This document shows positions 22,225 through 32,113 of a stretch of DNA of 64,000 bases, piece after piece; the first letter of the stretch is position 1; every line of letters begins with the position of its first letter. Both the position numbers and the translations under genes were made by a program. The notes beneath the pieces are model-generated. The model was not told where the DNA came from. It made no database searches and saw only the letters and a program-made list of their open reading frames with translations. The stretch spans positions 1 to 64,000 of the forward strand of contig JAEUPW010000016.1 of NCBI GenBank assembly GCA_016790045.1, given 5' to 3'. This stretch comes from Candidatus Competibacteraceae bacterium. Its GTDB lineage: Bacteria; Pseudomonadota; Gammaproteobacteria; Competibacterales; Competibacteraceae.

Positions 22225-22487
22225 AGATGATTTTCGTCGGCAACCTGCCCTCGGATGCGACGGAGCAGGAAATCACCGAATTATTCTCGGGCCACGGCCG
22301 CGTGCGTTCGCTGCGGCTGGTGCGCGATGTCTTCAGCGGCAATTGTCGCGGCTTCGGGTTTGTGGAGATGGAAGGGCACGAGGCGCGGGCGGCCATCGGC
22401 GCGCTCAACGGGTGGGAGCTGCGCGGTCAGCGGCTGAAAGTCAATGAGGAACGGCCCAAGGAACGCTCCGGCGGACGCCGCCGCTAA
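22221..22487 (+). CDS. RRM-domain RNA-binding protein
   Basis: This 88-residue single RNA-recognition-motif protein has RNP-2 as IFVGNLP (residues 4-10) and RNP-1 as CRGFGFVEM (about 42-50), followed by an Arg-rich tail ending in GGRRR. Such bacterial RRM proteins bind RNA and are often cold-inducible. It overlaps the helicase gene by 4 bp and has an AGGAGA ribosome-binding site, so the pair is probably co-translated and may act on the same RNA structures. Confidence 0.93.
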   Translation: MKMIFVGNLPSDATEQEITELFSGHGRVRSLRLVRDVFSGNCRGFGFVEMEGHEARAAIGALNGWELRGQRLKVNEERPKERSGGRRR

Positions 22488-22680
22488 CCGGTCGAAAATC
22501 CTGGGCCCGGAACGCTTTGTCTCGGGTCTTTCCGCCAGGTTCGCCGCCCTCGCAGCATCGGCCGGCTCGCTGGATTTCACCAGAGCGGCGGCGATCTCGA
22601 ACCACCGAACTTGCCCCGAAAGGCGGCGGTTTTGCGGGCAAGAGCGCGATCGGCTCGATGGACGCCCTTGAGTAACCCGA

Positions 22681-23589
22681 TTACGAAGGCGCCGATCCCG
22701 TCAATCGCTCTTGCGCCTCCCGGTACTTGGCGGCGGTCTTGGCGACGATGTCCGCCGGCAGCGCCGGCCCCGGCGGCCGCTTGTTCCAGGCCAGCGTCTC
22801 CAGGTAATCGCGCACGAACTGCTTGTCGAAGCTGGGCGGGCTGACGCCGGGCCGGTACTGATCGAGCGGCCAAAATCGCGAGGAATCGGGGGTCAGCACT
22901 TCGTCCATCAACACCAGTTTCCCCCGCTCGTCCAACCCGAATTCGAATTTGGTGTCGGCGATGATGATGCCTCGTTTTAGGGCGTAGTCAGCCGCTTCCC
23001 GATAAATCGCCAAGCTGACCGCCCGGACCTGCTCGGCCAATTCTCGGCCGATCGCGCCCGCGATGGTCTCGAAGCTGACATTCTCGTCGTGCGCGCCCAG
23101 CGCCGCTTTGGTCGACGGGGTGAATAGCGGCTCCGGCAACCGATCCGCCAGCCGCAAGCCCGCCGGCAAGCGAATGCCGCACACCGCGCCTTCGCGCCGA
23201 TAATCCTTCCACCCCGAGCCGATCAGATAGCCGCGCACGATGGCTTCCACCGGCAGCCCCCGCAACCGGCGCGCCACCACCGCTCGGCCGGCGACCCGCT
23301 CCCGCTCGCGGGGATCGACCAACACCTGCTCCAGCGTTTTTTCGGCCCGCTGCAAATGGTCGGGGACCAAGTGGCGAGTGCGGCCGAACCAAAAATTCGA
23401 CACCGCTGTCAATACAGTACCCTTGCCCGGAACCGGGGTCGGCAAAATCACATCGAAGGCCGAAAGTCGGTCGCTCGCCACCATCAGAAGATGATGGTCG
23501 TCCGCCGCGTACAAATCGCGCACTTTGCCGCGATAAATCAGGGGCAGGCTCTCGATTTCGGGCGGCGTGGGGACAGTCGGCGTGGACAT
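22681..23589 (-). CDS. purC: SAICAR synthase
   Basis: The enzyme joins aspartate to CAIR in purine synthesis, using ATP. At 302 residues it is the longer, ADE1-like form rather than the 237-residue E. coli form. Family segments are [22 protein letters not shown], the Arg/Gly-rich [23 protein letters not shown] and [12 protein letters not shown]. It is a single gene here, separate from purH-purD at 52-55 kb. It is divergent from the CbiM-like gene. Confidence 0.96.
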   Translation of the reverse strand: MSTPTVPTPPEIESLPLIYRGKVRDLYAADDHHLLMVASDRLSAFDVILPTPVPGKGTVLTAVSNFWFGRTRHLVPDHLQRAEKTLEQVLVDPRERERVAGRAVVARRLRGLPVEAIVRGYLIGSGWKDYRREGAVCGIRLPAGLRLADRLPEPLFTPSTKAALGAHDENVSFETIAGAIGRELAEQVRAVSLAIYREAADYALKRGIIIADTKFEFGLDERGKLVLMDEVLTPDSSRFWPLDQYRPGVSPPSFDKQFVRDYLETLAWNKRPPGPALPADIVAKTAAKYREAQERLTGSAPS

Positions 23590-23733
23590 GGCAGGACAGG
23601 CTCCTGAAACGAAAGGGATCGGCGCCCCGCATTGTAACCGGCCGACCGGGCCGCGAACATGGCGACACCTTGGCCCGTTGCGGCCTGGCGTTTGCTATAG
23701 GTGTCCTTTTGAGCAATACGTTATGCTTGACCC

Positions 23734-24396
23734 ATGAATCTCACCGATAGCCTGCTGCCCGCCGATCTGCTGTATCTCGCCTATTTCTTGTGGGTGCTGG
23801 TGTTGGTTCAAGCCGCGCGCAAAGCGCCTTGGCGGTCGTTTCTGGCTCGCTCCACGCTTCAACACGTGTTTTTGGGCGCATCCGCCGCGCTGTTTTTGAT
23901 GTGGATTTTCGAGGCCGGCATCCGGCCGGCTTTGGGATTTCATTTTCTGGGCGTGACCGTGTACACGCTGATGTTCGGTTGGGGTTTGGGCGTGATCGGC
24001 GTCAGTCTGGTGGCGGTGGGGGTGGCTTTGACCAGCGGCGAATGGTCGGCCTTGGCCATCAACGCCCTGCTGTTGGGCGTTCTGCCGGTTTCGACCAGTT
24101 ACGGGATTTATCGCCTGGTCTACCGCTACCTCCCGCGCCACCTGTTTATCTATATTTTCCTGTGCGCCTTCTTCAACGCCATGGTCGCCGCCGGGACGGC
24201 GATTCTGACGCTGGTGACGCTGCTGGTCTTCGCCGAGAGCTACAGTTTCGGGCGGATCAGCGCCGAATATCTGCCTTTCGTGCCACTTTATTTGCTGCCA
24301 GAAGGGATGCTGAACGGAATGGTGACGACCGTCTTGATCGCCTTAAAGCCGGATTGGTTGAAAACGTACGACGACGATATTTATTTGAAGCCGTGA
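23734..24396 (+). CDS. CbiM-like energy-coupling-factor membrane protein, orphan
   Basis: This 220-residue protein has about six hydrophobic helices and resembles the CbiM/NikM substrate-binding permeases of ECF metal transporters (PF01891). The central GFHFLGVTVYTLMFGWGLGVIG and LPLYLLPEGMLNGMVTTVLI-like stretches are typical of a proteobacterial subgroup. Unlike true CbiM/NikM it lacks the N-terminal Met-His-Ile metal site, beginning MNLTDSLLP instead. No ECF ATPase or T-component gene is adjacent. Transport of cobalt, nickel or another ligand is therefore unproven. Confidence 0.75.
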   Translation: MNLTDSLLPADLLYLAYFLWVLVLVQAARKAPWRSFLARSTLQHVFLGASAALFLMWIFEAGIRPALGFHFLGVTVYTLMFGWGLGVIGVSLVAVGVALTSGEWSALAINALLLGVLPVSTSYGIYRLVYRYLPRHLFIYIFLCAFFNAMVAAGTAILTLVTLLVFAESYSFGRISAEYLPFVPLYLLPEGMLNGMVTTVLIALKPDWLKTYDDDIYLKP

Positions 24397-24481
24397 TTCG
24401 AGCAGCGCCGAAAGCTGTTCGGGAACCGATTGGCGTCAAAGTCACTCTCTACAATTCTTTCAATGAGGTTTTAAAACGACA

Positions 24482-25345
24482 GTGTTAGGAAAACTGTTTG
24501 GCGGCGCGTTCGGCTTTGTGGTCGGCGGACCCTTGGGCGCGCTATTGGGAGCGGCGGTCGGCCATAATCTCGACCACAATCTCAATCAAAAAACCTGGAA
24601 AATAGGCGCGGACGCGGCGGATGGAGACCCCAATCAACAAGTCCCGGAACATTTCGTGCGGATCGCGTTTGAATTGATGGGGTATATCGCCAAAGCCGAC
24701 GGCCGGGTTTCGGAAGCGGAGATCAAGGCGGCTCGCGCCATTATGGATCACCTGCATCTGAATAGCGGCCAACGGCAAGCGGCGATCGATTGTTTCACCG
24801 TCGGCAAACAGCCGACTTACCCGCTCAATGCGGCGCTTGAGACGCTGCGTCGGGTTTGCGCCAAGCGCTTTATGCTATTGCACCAACTTTTGGAAATGCA
24901 ATTGAATATCGCCTACGCGGATGGCGCGTTGCACCCGCAAACCCACGAGCGGTTGCTGAACATTGTTGGAGAGTTGGGCATCCCTCGCTTGCAATTCGAG
25001 GCGCTGCACAATCTGTTTCGCGCCCGCCACCAGCATAGCGGCCAACAGCACTATCGAAGCGGCGCCGGGCAGACCGGCGAAGAGCGCGCCCATCACCGCC
25101 GCAACCAGGGGTCCCGGCCGACGACCGCCGTCAATTCCCTCAGTCAGGCTTACGCGGTGCTCGGGCTGAAACGGGAAGCCAGCATCGATGAGATCAAGCT
25201 GGCTTATCGCCGGCTAATCAAGCGCCACCACCCCGACAAGCTGGCGGCCAGCGAGACCTCGCCTGCCGAATTGAAAAAAGCCACCGAAAAAACTCGCGAA
25301 ATTACCGCCGCCTACGAGCGCATTCGAGAAGCGCGCGGATTCTGA
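24482..25345 (+). CDS. djlA: DnaJ-like membrane co-chaperone DjlA
   Basis: The product is 287 residues. It starts with a glycine-rich hydrophobic N-terminal segment (FGFVVGGPLGALLGAAVG), which anchors DjlA in the inner membrane. A TerB-like helical domain follows (about 50-170), then a polar Gln/His-rich linker, and a C-terminal J domain (about 220-287) with the HPD triad in RHHPDKLAA that stimulates DnaK ATPase. The start is GTG at 24482, just before the hydrophobic segment. The order of domains matches E. coli DjlA (271). Confidence 0.93.
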   Translation: MLGKLFGGAFGFVVGGPLGALLGAAVGHNLDHNLNQKTWKIGADAADGDPNQQVPEHFVRIAFELMGYIAKADGRVSEAEIKAARAIMDHLHLNSGQRQAAIDCFTVGKQPTYPLNAALETLRRVCAKRFMLLHQLLEMQLNIAYADGALHPQTHERLLNIVGELGIPRLQFEALHNLFRARHQHSGQQHYRSGAGQTGEERAHHRRNQGSRPTTAVNSLSQAYAVLGLKREASIDEIKLAYRRLIKRHHPDKLAASETSPAELKKATEKTREITAAYERIREARGF

Positions 25346-25364
25346 ACGCCTTGAGGGCAACGAC

Positions 25365-25910
25365 CTAAGCTTTGGCGGGACTGGCCAGCTTTTTGTTGCC
25401 AAAACCGAACAGCTTTTTTATCCGCCCAAAAAAAGTTTCTCGTTGTCCCTGATTGACCGTTCCGTGCTTGACCAAATAGTCGCCCATCGCTTTGTCGTCC
25501 TTCATGATGTGTTCGACGAGCCAGCGCTTGAGAAAGAACAGTAAATCGTAGTTGGAAGCGCTCGGGTCTTCATTGTATTTTTTGATGTAACTTCCGACCA
25601 TGTCGATCAGTTGTTCGTGCTGCCTTTTGTGGGCATGCGCACCCGGATAATTGGAGATCGTCATCAAGCTTTCTTCGGTCGCGAAATGGACTTTGGTGTA
25701 TTCGACCAAACGGGTCAACACCTCGTCTCTCGCTTCTTTGCCCCAACCACCCTTGATGCCTTCACTCATTTCGTTCACCATCCCGGCCAATCCCTTATGC
25801 TGGTCGTCAATTTCCTTAACGCCAATACTCAGGCTATCCGACCATTCGATAAAATTCTGACTCACGACAGAGGCAGGCTCTTTCATTCTGATGGAAGTGG
25901 GCTCTTTCAT
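25365..25910 (-). CDS. Bacteriohemerythrin 1
   Basis: This 181-residue oxygen-binding di-iron protein of the hemerythrin family has the expected ligands in order: His38 in DDQHKG, HFATEES, HKRQHEQ and HIMKDD. The basic C-terminal tail (FFGRIKKLFGFGNKK) is extra and could associate with membrane. Two near-identical start contexts occur (MKEPTSIR and MKEPASVV), a short internal duplication; the first is used because AGGA precedes it. It probably delivers or buffers oxygen. It is convergent with djlA, 19 bp apart, and related to the second hemerythrin at 41.7 kb. Confidence 0.93.
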   Translation of the reverse strand: MKEPTSIRMKEPASVVSQNFIEWSDSLSIGVKEIDDQHKGLAGMVNEMSEGIKGGWGKEARDEVLTRLVEYTKVHFATEESLMTISNYPGAHAHKRQHEQLIDMVGSYIKKYNEDPSASNYDLLFFLKRWLVEHIMKDDKAMGDYLVKHGTVNQGQRETFFGRIKKLFGFGNKKLASPAKA

Positions 25911-26169
25911 GATAGTTTCCTCTCGTTGACCTTCTATTCGATCAAGGCATCAATCAAGGCAGGAGCTGAGACACCCATTGATAGAAGCGCCAGCCTTGGG
26001 ACGCGCGACAGATAGAGTATCTGACCTATCATGGAAATTACAAGCGATAAATAAAACATGTTTTAATAACTCAACTTTTTATTGGATTAGATAGCAGATT
26101 TTATAACATTAATTTATCAACAGATAAGCTCGGCTCTACAAACGCGCTGTTAGCGAAATAGAGACCTTT
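25911..26169. promoter_or_regulatory. AT-rich hemerythrin upstream region with a palindrome
   Basis: This 259-bp stretch is far richer in AT than its surroundings. It contains a 12-bp perfect palindrome aaaacatgtttt (26053-26064). On the minus strand a weak -35 (TTGAGT) and -10 (TTTATC) flank the palindrome with 17-bp spacing, so a bound regulator would compete with RNA polymerase at the hemerythrin promoter. A stem-loop-like sequence sharing words with the 61.3-kb element lies at 26130-26166. No regulator can be named. Confidence 0.35.
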
Positions 26170-26844
26170 TCAAAGGAGTCCTCGTTCCGCCAGCGAAATC
26201 GTTTGGCTGTCGCCGACGACGACATGATCGAGCAGGCGGACATCGACCAGCGCCAGCGCCTCCTTCAGCCGCACCGTGATCAGTTCATCGGCGCGACTGG
26301 GTTCAGCGATCCCAGAGGGATGGTTGTGCGCCGCAATCGCGGCGGCGGCGTTGTGGTAAAGCGCCCGCTTCACCACTTGGCGCGGATGAACCGAAGAGTT
26401 GTCGATGGTGCCAAAAAACAGTTCCTCAAATTGAATGACCCGATGCTTATTGTCCAAAAACAACACAGCAAAGACTTCGTGGGCGTGGTGGCGCAGGCGG
26501 GACATCAAATAGCGTCGGGTATCGGCGACGCTTTGGATGGCATCGCCCCGTTGCAGAGACTCTGCCAGATAGCGGTGCGCCAACTCCATGACGGCCTGCA
26601 ACTGGACATACTTGGCCGGCCCCAAACCCGGCGTCGCGCAAAACGCCGTCTGATCCAATTCCAGCAAAGCCCGCAGACCGCCGTGCTGCTTAAGCATATC
26701 CCGGGCCAGATCGATGGCGCTGCGACCCGGCAGGCCAGTCCGCAGAAAAATTGCCACTAGTTCGGCATCCGACAACGCGGAAGCGCCGCGCTGGAGAAGC
26801 TTTTCGCGGGGACGTTCATCATCGGGCCAATCGCGAATCGACAT
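26170..26844 (-). CDS. radC: RadC family JAB/MPN-domain protein
   Basis: The product is 224 residues from the MSIRDWP start. It has an N-terminal helix-hairpin-helix region ([15 protein letters not shown]) and a C-terminal JAMM-type metallohydrolase domain with the metal motif AAHNHPSG followed by a conserved Asp. RadC was long annotated as DNA repair, but its biochemical role is still unsettled. It is divergent from coaBC, an arrangement conserved in E. coli and relatives, which supports chromosomal rather than mobile origin. Confidence 0.95.
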   Translation of the reverse strand: MSIRDWPDDERPREKLLQRGASALSDAELVAIFLRTGLPGRSAIDLARDMLKQHGGLRALLELDQTAFCATPGLGPAKYVQLQAVMELAHRYLAESLQRGDAIQSVADTRRYLMSRLRHHAHEVFAVLFLDNKHRVIQFEELFFGTIDNSSVHPRQVVKRALYHNAAAAIAAHNHPSGIAEPSRADELITVRLKEALALVDVRLLDHVVVGDSQTISLAERGLL

Positions 26845-27109
26845 CGGATACGTTCTACCCAAAAGACTGCCGAATAAGCTGAAACGGGTCGTTAAGCGCT
26901 TGACTGGAAAAATTCCAATTATCGCTGAAAGCTAAAAACCTACCCTTCTGCTCCGTTATAAAGCAAATTCGGTGCCGAGAGCACCACGATAGCGCACCTA
27001 ACTATATTATTGGGTTGTTTGAGGCCATCACAACCGAGCGCTGTTCTATTTTATTTATTTGAAACAAATATATATATAGTTTGGCAAACCAATTGCTTAC
27101 CCGTGGTGA

Positions 27110-27179
27110 GAATTCGCGCTTTCGGGCTCCTGTCAGGATTTCGACAGCGCGAATTCCCGGCGGCTAACGGGGGCCGCCG
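27110..27179 (+). ncRNA. Candidate structured RNA or leader (two hairpins before a terminator)
   Basis: Two perfect inverted repeats lie in tandem. The first pairs gaattcgcgct (27110-27120) with agcgcgaattc (27146-27156), an 11-bp stem, with a smaller tcctg/cagga dyad in its loop. The second pairs cggcggc (27158-27164) with gccgccg (27173-27179). Together with the terminator at 27192 they look like a small RNA or an attenuated 5' leader for coaBC. No known RNA family is recognised, and a palindromic DNA element is an alternative. Confidence 0.35.
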
Positions 27180-27191
27180 TCGCGGACTAAT

Positions 27192-27240
27192 GGCGTCCGA
27201 TTTCGCGCGGCCACGATGCGCGATTCGGACGCCCTTTTTA
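27192..27240 (+). terminator. Strong intrinsic terminator upstream of coaBC
   Basis: A long stem pairs ggcgtccga (27192-27200) with tcggacgcc (27225-27233), continued inward by tcgcgc (27203-27208) with gcgcga (27218-27223). It is followed by CTTTTTA. It points toward coaBC but lies 107 bp before its start and after no recognised protein gene. It therefore ends either a small RNA or a coaBC leader transcript. Confidence 0.75.
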
Positions 27241-27346
27241 TCTGCGCTGACCTTGCAGACGCGATTTGACCTTTCTCTTCGATTGTTGTGGCTCTTCAAG
27301 CTGCGTTAAGCTTGTTTGGAATCCCCTGCCCGCGCGGAGACCCGTC

Positions 27347-28618
27347 ATGCCGCAACCTCTGGCCAAGAAACGCATTCTTTTGGGCGTGACCGGCGGTATT
27401 GCCGCCTACAAAAGCGCCGATTTGGTGCGTCGCTTGCGCGAGGCCGGCGCGGAGGTTGAAGTGGCGATGACGCCGGCGGCGACCGCCTTTGTCGCGCCGC
27501 TGACTTTCCAGGCGGTTTCCGGCCGGCCGGTTCACACCGAATTGTTGGACGCCAACGCCGAAGCCGGAATGGGACACATCGAACTGGCGCGCTGGGCTGA
27601 TTTGATTTTAATCGCGCCCGCCACCGCAGATTTTATCGCCCGGCTGGCTCACGGTCTGGCCGACGATCTGCTGAGCACCTTGTGCTTAGCCACCGATCAA
27701 GCCATCGCCGTCGCTCCCGCCATGAATCGCTTGATGTGGCAAAATCCGGCCACGCGAGACAACTGCCGGCTGCTGGAGCGGCGCGGCGTCAAAATTTGGG
27801 GGCCGGGGGTGGGCGAGCAGGCTTGCGGAGAAATCGGGGCCGGGCGAATGCTGGAGCCGGTGGAATTATGCACCTTGGCGATCGAACAATCCGGCGCGCG
27901 TCCCCTCGCGCAAGCCGTTCGAGACGCACCGGCCACCGCGCCGCTGGCGGTTCACGACCTGCAAGGCTTGACGGTGTTGTTGACCGCCGGTCCCACCCGC
28001 GAAGCGCTCGATCCGGTGCGCTTTATCAGCAATCGCAGCACCGGAAAAATGGGCTTCGCCACCGCCGAGGCGGCAGCGGCGGCGGGTGCGCGGGTTGTCG
28101 TGGTGAGCGGGCCGGTTTCGCTGAAAACGCCGCCGGGCGTGGAGCGGATCGACGTGGAAAGCGCGCTGGACATGCACGCGGCGGTGATGGAGCGCGCCCA
28201 TCAAGCCGATATTTTTATTGCTACCGCCGCTGTCGCCGACTATCGCGCGGCCAACCCCGCCGAACGCAAGATTAAAAAAAACCGCGACGCGCTGACCTTG
28301 GAGCTGCTGCGCAATCCCGATATCTTGTCCGAAGTCGCCGCGTTGCGCTCGCATCGCCCGTTCACCGTCGGGTTCGCCGCCGAAACGCACGATGTGCTGC
28401 GCTATGCCGACGAAAAACGCCGCCGCAAAAATCTGGACATGATCGCCGCCAATCAGGTCGGCGTCGCCGGCAGCGGTTTCGAAAGCGAGCAGAATGAATT
28501 ACATGTGCTGTGGGAAGGCGGGGAACGGACTTTACCGCTGGCTGACAAGGCGCTGCTGGGCCAACAGTTGATCGCGCTGATCGGGCAACGGTATCGATTG
28601 TGGAAGGGCGAGCGATAG
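27347..28618 (+). CDS. coaBC: Bifunctional phosphopantothenoylcysteine synthetase/decarboxylase
   Basis: The 423-residue enzyme performs two coenzyme A steps. The N-terminal FMN-dependent CoaC domain has [18 protein letters not shown], the active-site histidine in [10 protein letters not shown], and PAMNRLMW. The C-terminal CoaB domain has [24 protein letters not shown] and the [18 protein letters not shown] dimerisation and catalytic stretch. The start at 27347 matches family N-termini; an upstream in-frame codon at 27266 would add 27 unrelated residues. It precedes dut, as in E. coli. Confidence 0.96.
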   Translation: MPQPLAKKRILLGVTGGIAAYKSADLVRRLREAGAEVEVAMTPAATAFVAPLTFQAVSGRPVHTELLDANAEAGMGHIELARWADLILIAPATADFIARLAHGLADDLLSTLCLATDQAIAVAPAMNRLMWQNPATRDNCRLLERRGVKIWGPGVGEQACGEIGAGRMLEPVELCTLAIEQSGARPLAQAVRDAPATAPLAVHDLQGLTVLLTAGPTREALDPVRFISNRSTGKMGFATAEAAAAAGARVVVVSGPVSLKTPPGVERIDVESALDMHAAVMERAHQADIFIATAAVADYRAANPAERKIKKNRDALTLELLRNPDILSEVAALRSHRPFTVGFAAETHDVLRYADEKRRRKNLDMIAANQVGVAGSGFESEQNELHVLWEGGERTLPLADKALLGQQLIALIGQRYRLWKGER

Positions 28619-28762
28619 CGAGCGGAGTCAGTTAGTTAAGAAACTCTAGAATCCATACCAGCGCGAGCCAGCACGAGCATCACCTGCGTCCATCTCGCCA
28701 CCCATCCCGCGTTGGGATTGACGTGGCCAAAGCTTGTTCAACAGCATGGGGCCGAACACGGC

Positions 28763-29224
28763 ATGACCCACCAAACCATCGAACTCAAAATCCTCGATCC
28801 TCGCCTGGGCCGTGAGCTGCCCCTGCCCGATTACGCCACCGCCGGCTCGGGCGGCTTGGACCTGCGCGCCTGCTTGCCGGAACCGCTGACCGTGCGACCG
28901 GGCGAAACCCATTTGATTCCGACCGGAATGGCCATCCACATCGCCGATCCCGGCTTGGCGGCGCTGGTGCTGCCCCGCTCCGGCCTCGGCCACAAACACG
29001 GCATCGTGCTCGGCAATTTGGTCGGCTTAATCGATAGCGATTATCAGGGCGAATTGCTCGTTTCCTGTTGGAATCGGGGACACGCGCCGTTCACCGTCGC
29101 CGTCGGCGAGCGGATCGCCCAACTGGTGATCGTGCCGGTGGTGCGAGCACAATTTTCTGTTGTCTCCGAATTTACTCCCAGCGCGCGCGGAGCCGGCGGC
29201 TTCGGCCACTCCGGCCGACACTGA
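28763..29224 (+). CDS. dut: dUTP diphosphatase
   Basis: The 153-residue trimeric dUTPase hydrolyses dUTP to dUMP, keeping uracil out of DNA and feeding dTMP synthesis. The five family motifs are visible: [40 protein letters not shown] and the C-terminal arm [12 protein letters not shown]. The ATG at 28763 is chosen because the first residues then align with E. coli Dut. It lies between coaBC and the algC-type gene, a conserved order. Confidence 0.96.
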   Translation: MTHQTIELKILDPRLGRELPLPDYATAGSGGLDLRACLPEPLTVRPGETHLIPTGMAIHIADPGLAALVLPRSGLGHKHGIVLGNLVGLIDSDYQGELLVSCWNRGHAPFTVAVGERIAQLVIVPVVRAQFSVVSEFTPSARGAGGFGHSGRH

Positions 29225-29281
29225 ATCCCCAAACGAAACGCGCCAGACGAATGCGGCGCGAACAGCCGTGTTGACACCCTC

Positions 29282-30655
29282 ATGCTGAAATCCATTTTTC
29301 GGGAATACGACATTCGCGGCGTGGTCGATCGCGATCTGACACCCGAAGGAGTCCAAGCCATCGGTCAGGCCGTCGGCAGCCTAGCCGGCGAGCGGGGCGA
29401 AACCGCCGTGATCGTCGCCCGCGACGGGCGCTTGTCCAGCCCCCGGCTGTGCGCAGCGCTCAAGGCGGGCATCCGCGCCGCCGGTCTGGACGTGCTGGAC
29501 GTGGGCGCGGTCTCGACCCCGCTGCTGTATTACGCCACGCACACCCTGGGCATCAGCCAAGCTGGCGTGATGGTCACCGGCAGCCACAACCCGCCGCACT
29601 ACAACGGCTTGAAGATCGTGATCGACAAAATCGCGCTGCACGGCGAAGTGATCCGCGATCTGCGCCGGCGGATCGAGACCGGCGACCTCCGGCGCGGTCG
29701 GGGTCGCGAGCGCTCCGCCGACATCCGCACCGATTACGTGCGCCGCTTGGGCGCTGCCTTGCCGCTGCCTCGGCCGTGCAAGGTGGTGGTCGATTGCGGC
29801 AACGCCATCGCGGCGGAAACCGCGCCGCTGTTATTGCGGTCGCTGGGCTGCGAGGTGGTGGAACTGTATTGCGAGGTAGACGGCCGCTTTCCCCACCACC
29901 ATCCCGACCCCAGCGTCCCGGACAATCTGATCGACCTGCAAGCGGCGGTGCTGGCCCACCGCGCCGACATTGGCTTGGCCTTCGACGGCGACGCCGACCG
30001 GCTCGGCGTCGTCACCGACGCCGGCGAAATTATCTGGCCGGATCGGGTGTTGATGCCGCTCGCGGAAGAAGTGTTGGCCGGCCACCCCGGCGCGGCCATC
30101 GTCTACGACATCAAATGCTCGTGGCATCTGACCCGTTTGATCGAAAGTCTGGGCGGACAGCCGATTCCCTGGAAAACCGGCCATTCGCTGATCAAGGCCA
30201 AGATGCGGGAAACCGGCGCTTTGCTGGGCGGTGAAATGGCCGGGCACTTCGTTCATGCCGATGAGTGGTTCGGTTTCGACGACGCCTTTTACGCCGCTGC
30301 GCGCTTGTTGCGGCTGCTGGCCCGCCAACGGCGCTCCAGCGCCGAATTTTTCGCCGCGTACCCGACCGGCTTCAGCACGCCCGAATTGCGGCTGGAGATG
30401 GCGGAAGGCGAACCGTTCGATTTCATGGCGCGCCTGTGCGAGCGAGCGGATTTTGGGGCGGGCGCCCGGATCGTCGCCCTGGACGGCTTGCGGGTGGAAT
30501 TTCCGCACGGTTGGGGGCTGGTGCGCGCGTCCAACACCACGCCCAGCTTGACCTTGCGCTTCGAGGCTGACGACCCAGGCGCGCTCCTCGATATTCAAGA
30601 CCGGTTCCGGCGACAATTGTGGGCCTTGCAAGCGGATTTGATTCTGCCTTTCTGA
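29282..30655 (+). CDS. algC: Phosphomannomutase/phosphoglucomutase (AlgC type)
   Basis: This alpha-D-phosphohexomutase of 457 residues interconverts 1- and 6-phosphates of mannose and glucose, for exopolysaccharide, lipopolysaccharide and glycogen precursors. The phosphoserine loop is in VTGSHNPPHYNGLK, the Mg-binding loop is FDGDADRLGV, and the substrate-specificity loop reads GGEMAGHF. Pseudomonas carries the same dut-algC-argB order. A dual role with the downstream glgP in glycogen use is plausible but inferred. Confidence 0.94.
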   Translation: MLKSIFREYDIRGVVDRDLTPEGVQAIGQAVGSLAGERGETAVIVARDGRLSSPRLCAALKAGIRAAGLDVLDVGAVSTPLLYYATHTLGISQAGVMVTGSHNPPHYNGLKIVIDKIALHGEVIRDLRRRIETGDLRRGRGRERSADIRTDYVRRLGAALPLPRPCKVVVDCGNAIAAETAPLLLRSLGCEVVELYCEVDGRFPHHHPDPSVPDNLIDLQAAVLAHRADIGLAFDGDADRLGVVTDAGEIIWPDRVLMPLAEEVLAGHPGAAIVYDIKCSWHLTRLIESLGGQPIPWKTGHSLIKAKMRETGALLGGEMAGHFVHADEWFGFDDAFYAAARLLRLLARQRRSSAEFFAAYPTGFSTPELRLEMAEGEPFDFMARLCERADFGAGARIVALDGLRVEFPHGWGLVRASNTTPSLTLRFEADDPGALLDIQDRFRRQLWALQADLILPF

Positions 30656-30690
30656 CTTTACCTTTTTTCAATCTCTCGGAGGTTCGATAA

Positions 30691-31587
<897 letters not shown>

Positions 31588-31671
31588 CTTCAAACGGTAC
31601 CTCTGATCCGAAATCTTTGCTCTCGGCCTTCAGGACCGCCGGCTCGGGCTTTCGCCGACCGGGCCGGCAAT

Positions 31672-31959
31672 TCACTCCTGAAGCGACGTGACGAACCGCG
31701 CCAACAGGAAAGCCGCCAAAATCGCCGCCACGATCAAGGCGATCCGATAGAGGCGGCCGAATTGCGCCCGCATCTTGACCGACCGGGCTTGCTCTTCGAT
31801 GGCTTTGTCTTGATTGTCCAGCGCCCGTTTTTGCAGTTCTGGCGCTTCGCGCTACAAGGCCAAGGACTCGCCGCTCGCCCGTCTGTATTCGGCTTCAAAA
31901 GTCCGCTGAGCGTCGCGCAATTCGGTCAGCAACTTTTCGATTTCGCCGTTTTTGTCCAC
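31672..31959 (-). pseudogene. Small coiled-coil/transmembrane protein gene interrupted by an amber codon
   Basis: Reading the minus strand from a GTG at 31959 gives one continuous frame of 95 codons, with a single TAG at codon 36 (31854-31852). The first part (EIEKLLTELRDAQRTFEAEYRRASGESLAL) and the second (REAPELQKRALDNQDKAIEEQARSV) form one charged coiled coil. It ends in a transmembrane helix (YRIALIVAAILAAFLLARFV). GGAG lies 7 bp before the GTG. Similar small coiled-coil/TM proteins commonly have Gln where the stop is, so a CAG-to-TAG change is likely. It is either a recent pseudogene, a sequencing error, or a read-through gene. Confidence 0.6.
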
Positions 31960-32113
31960 TTTGCAGCTCCATTGAACGCTTCTGTCATAACGCCCACCTC
32001 AATTCCGCCGTGACGCTCCAGCGACTTGAAGGCTTCGCGAGCCCTGCGCCTCGACGCCCCGGCGCGACTTGGCTACACTTGTGGGAAACCCTTACAAAAC
32101 CCTGGGAAAAGCC

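Larger units (their letters stand above)
26845..27346. other. Divergent radC-coaBC intergenic region (502 bp)
   Basis: The radC-proximal 230 bp contains an AT-rich block (about 27040-27085, including a run of alternating TA) likely to hold promoters. The coaBC-proximal part contains three successive hairpins, the last followed by a T-run (listed separately). No protein gene is apparent. The segment between the terminator and the coaBC start (27241-27346) carries no clear promoter. Confidence 0.6.

Noticed and set aside
26130-26166. Intrinsic terminator of radC
   Set aside because: The stem-loop ctcta/tagag is short and, on the radC strand, not followed by a T-run; it fits better as a degenerate copy of the 61.3-kb repeat.
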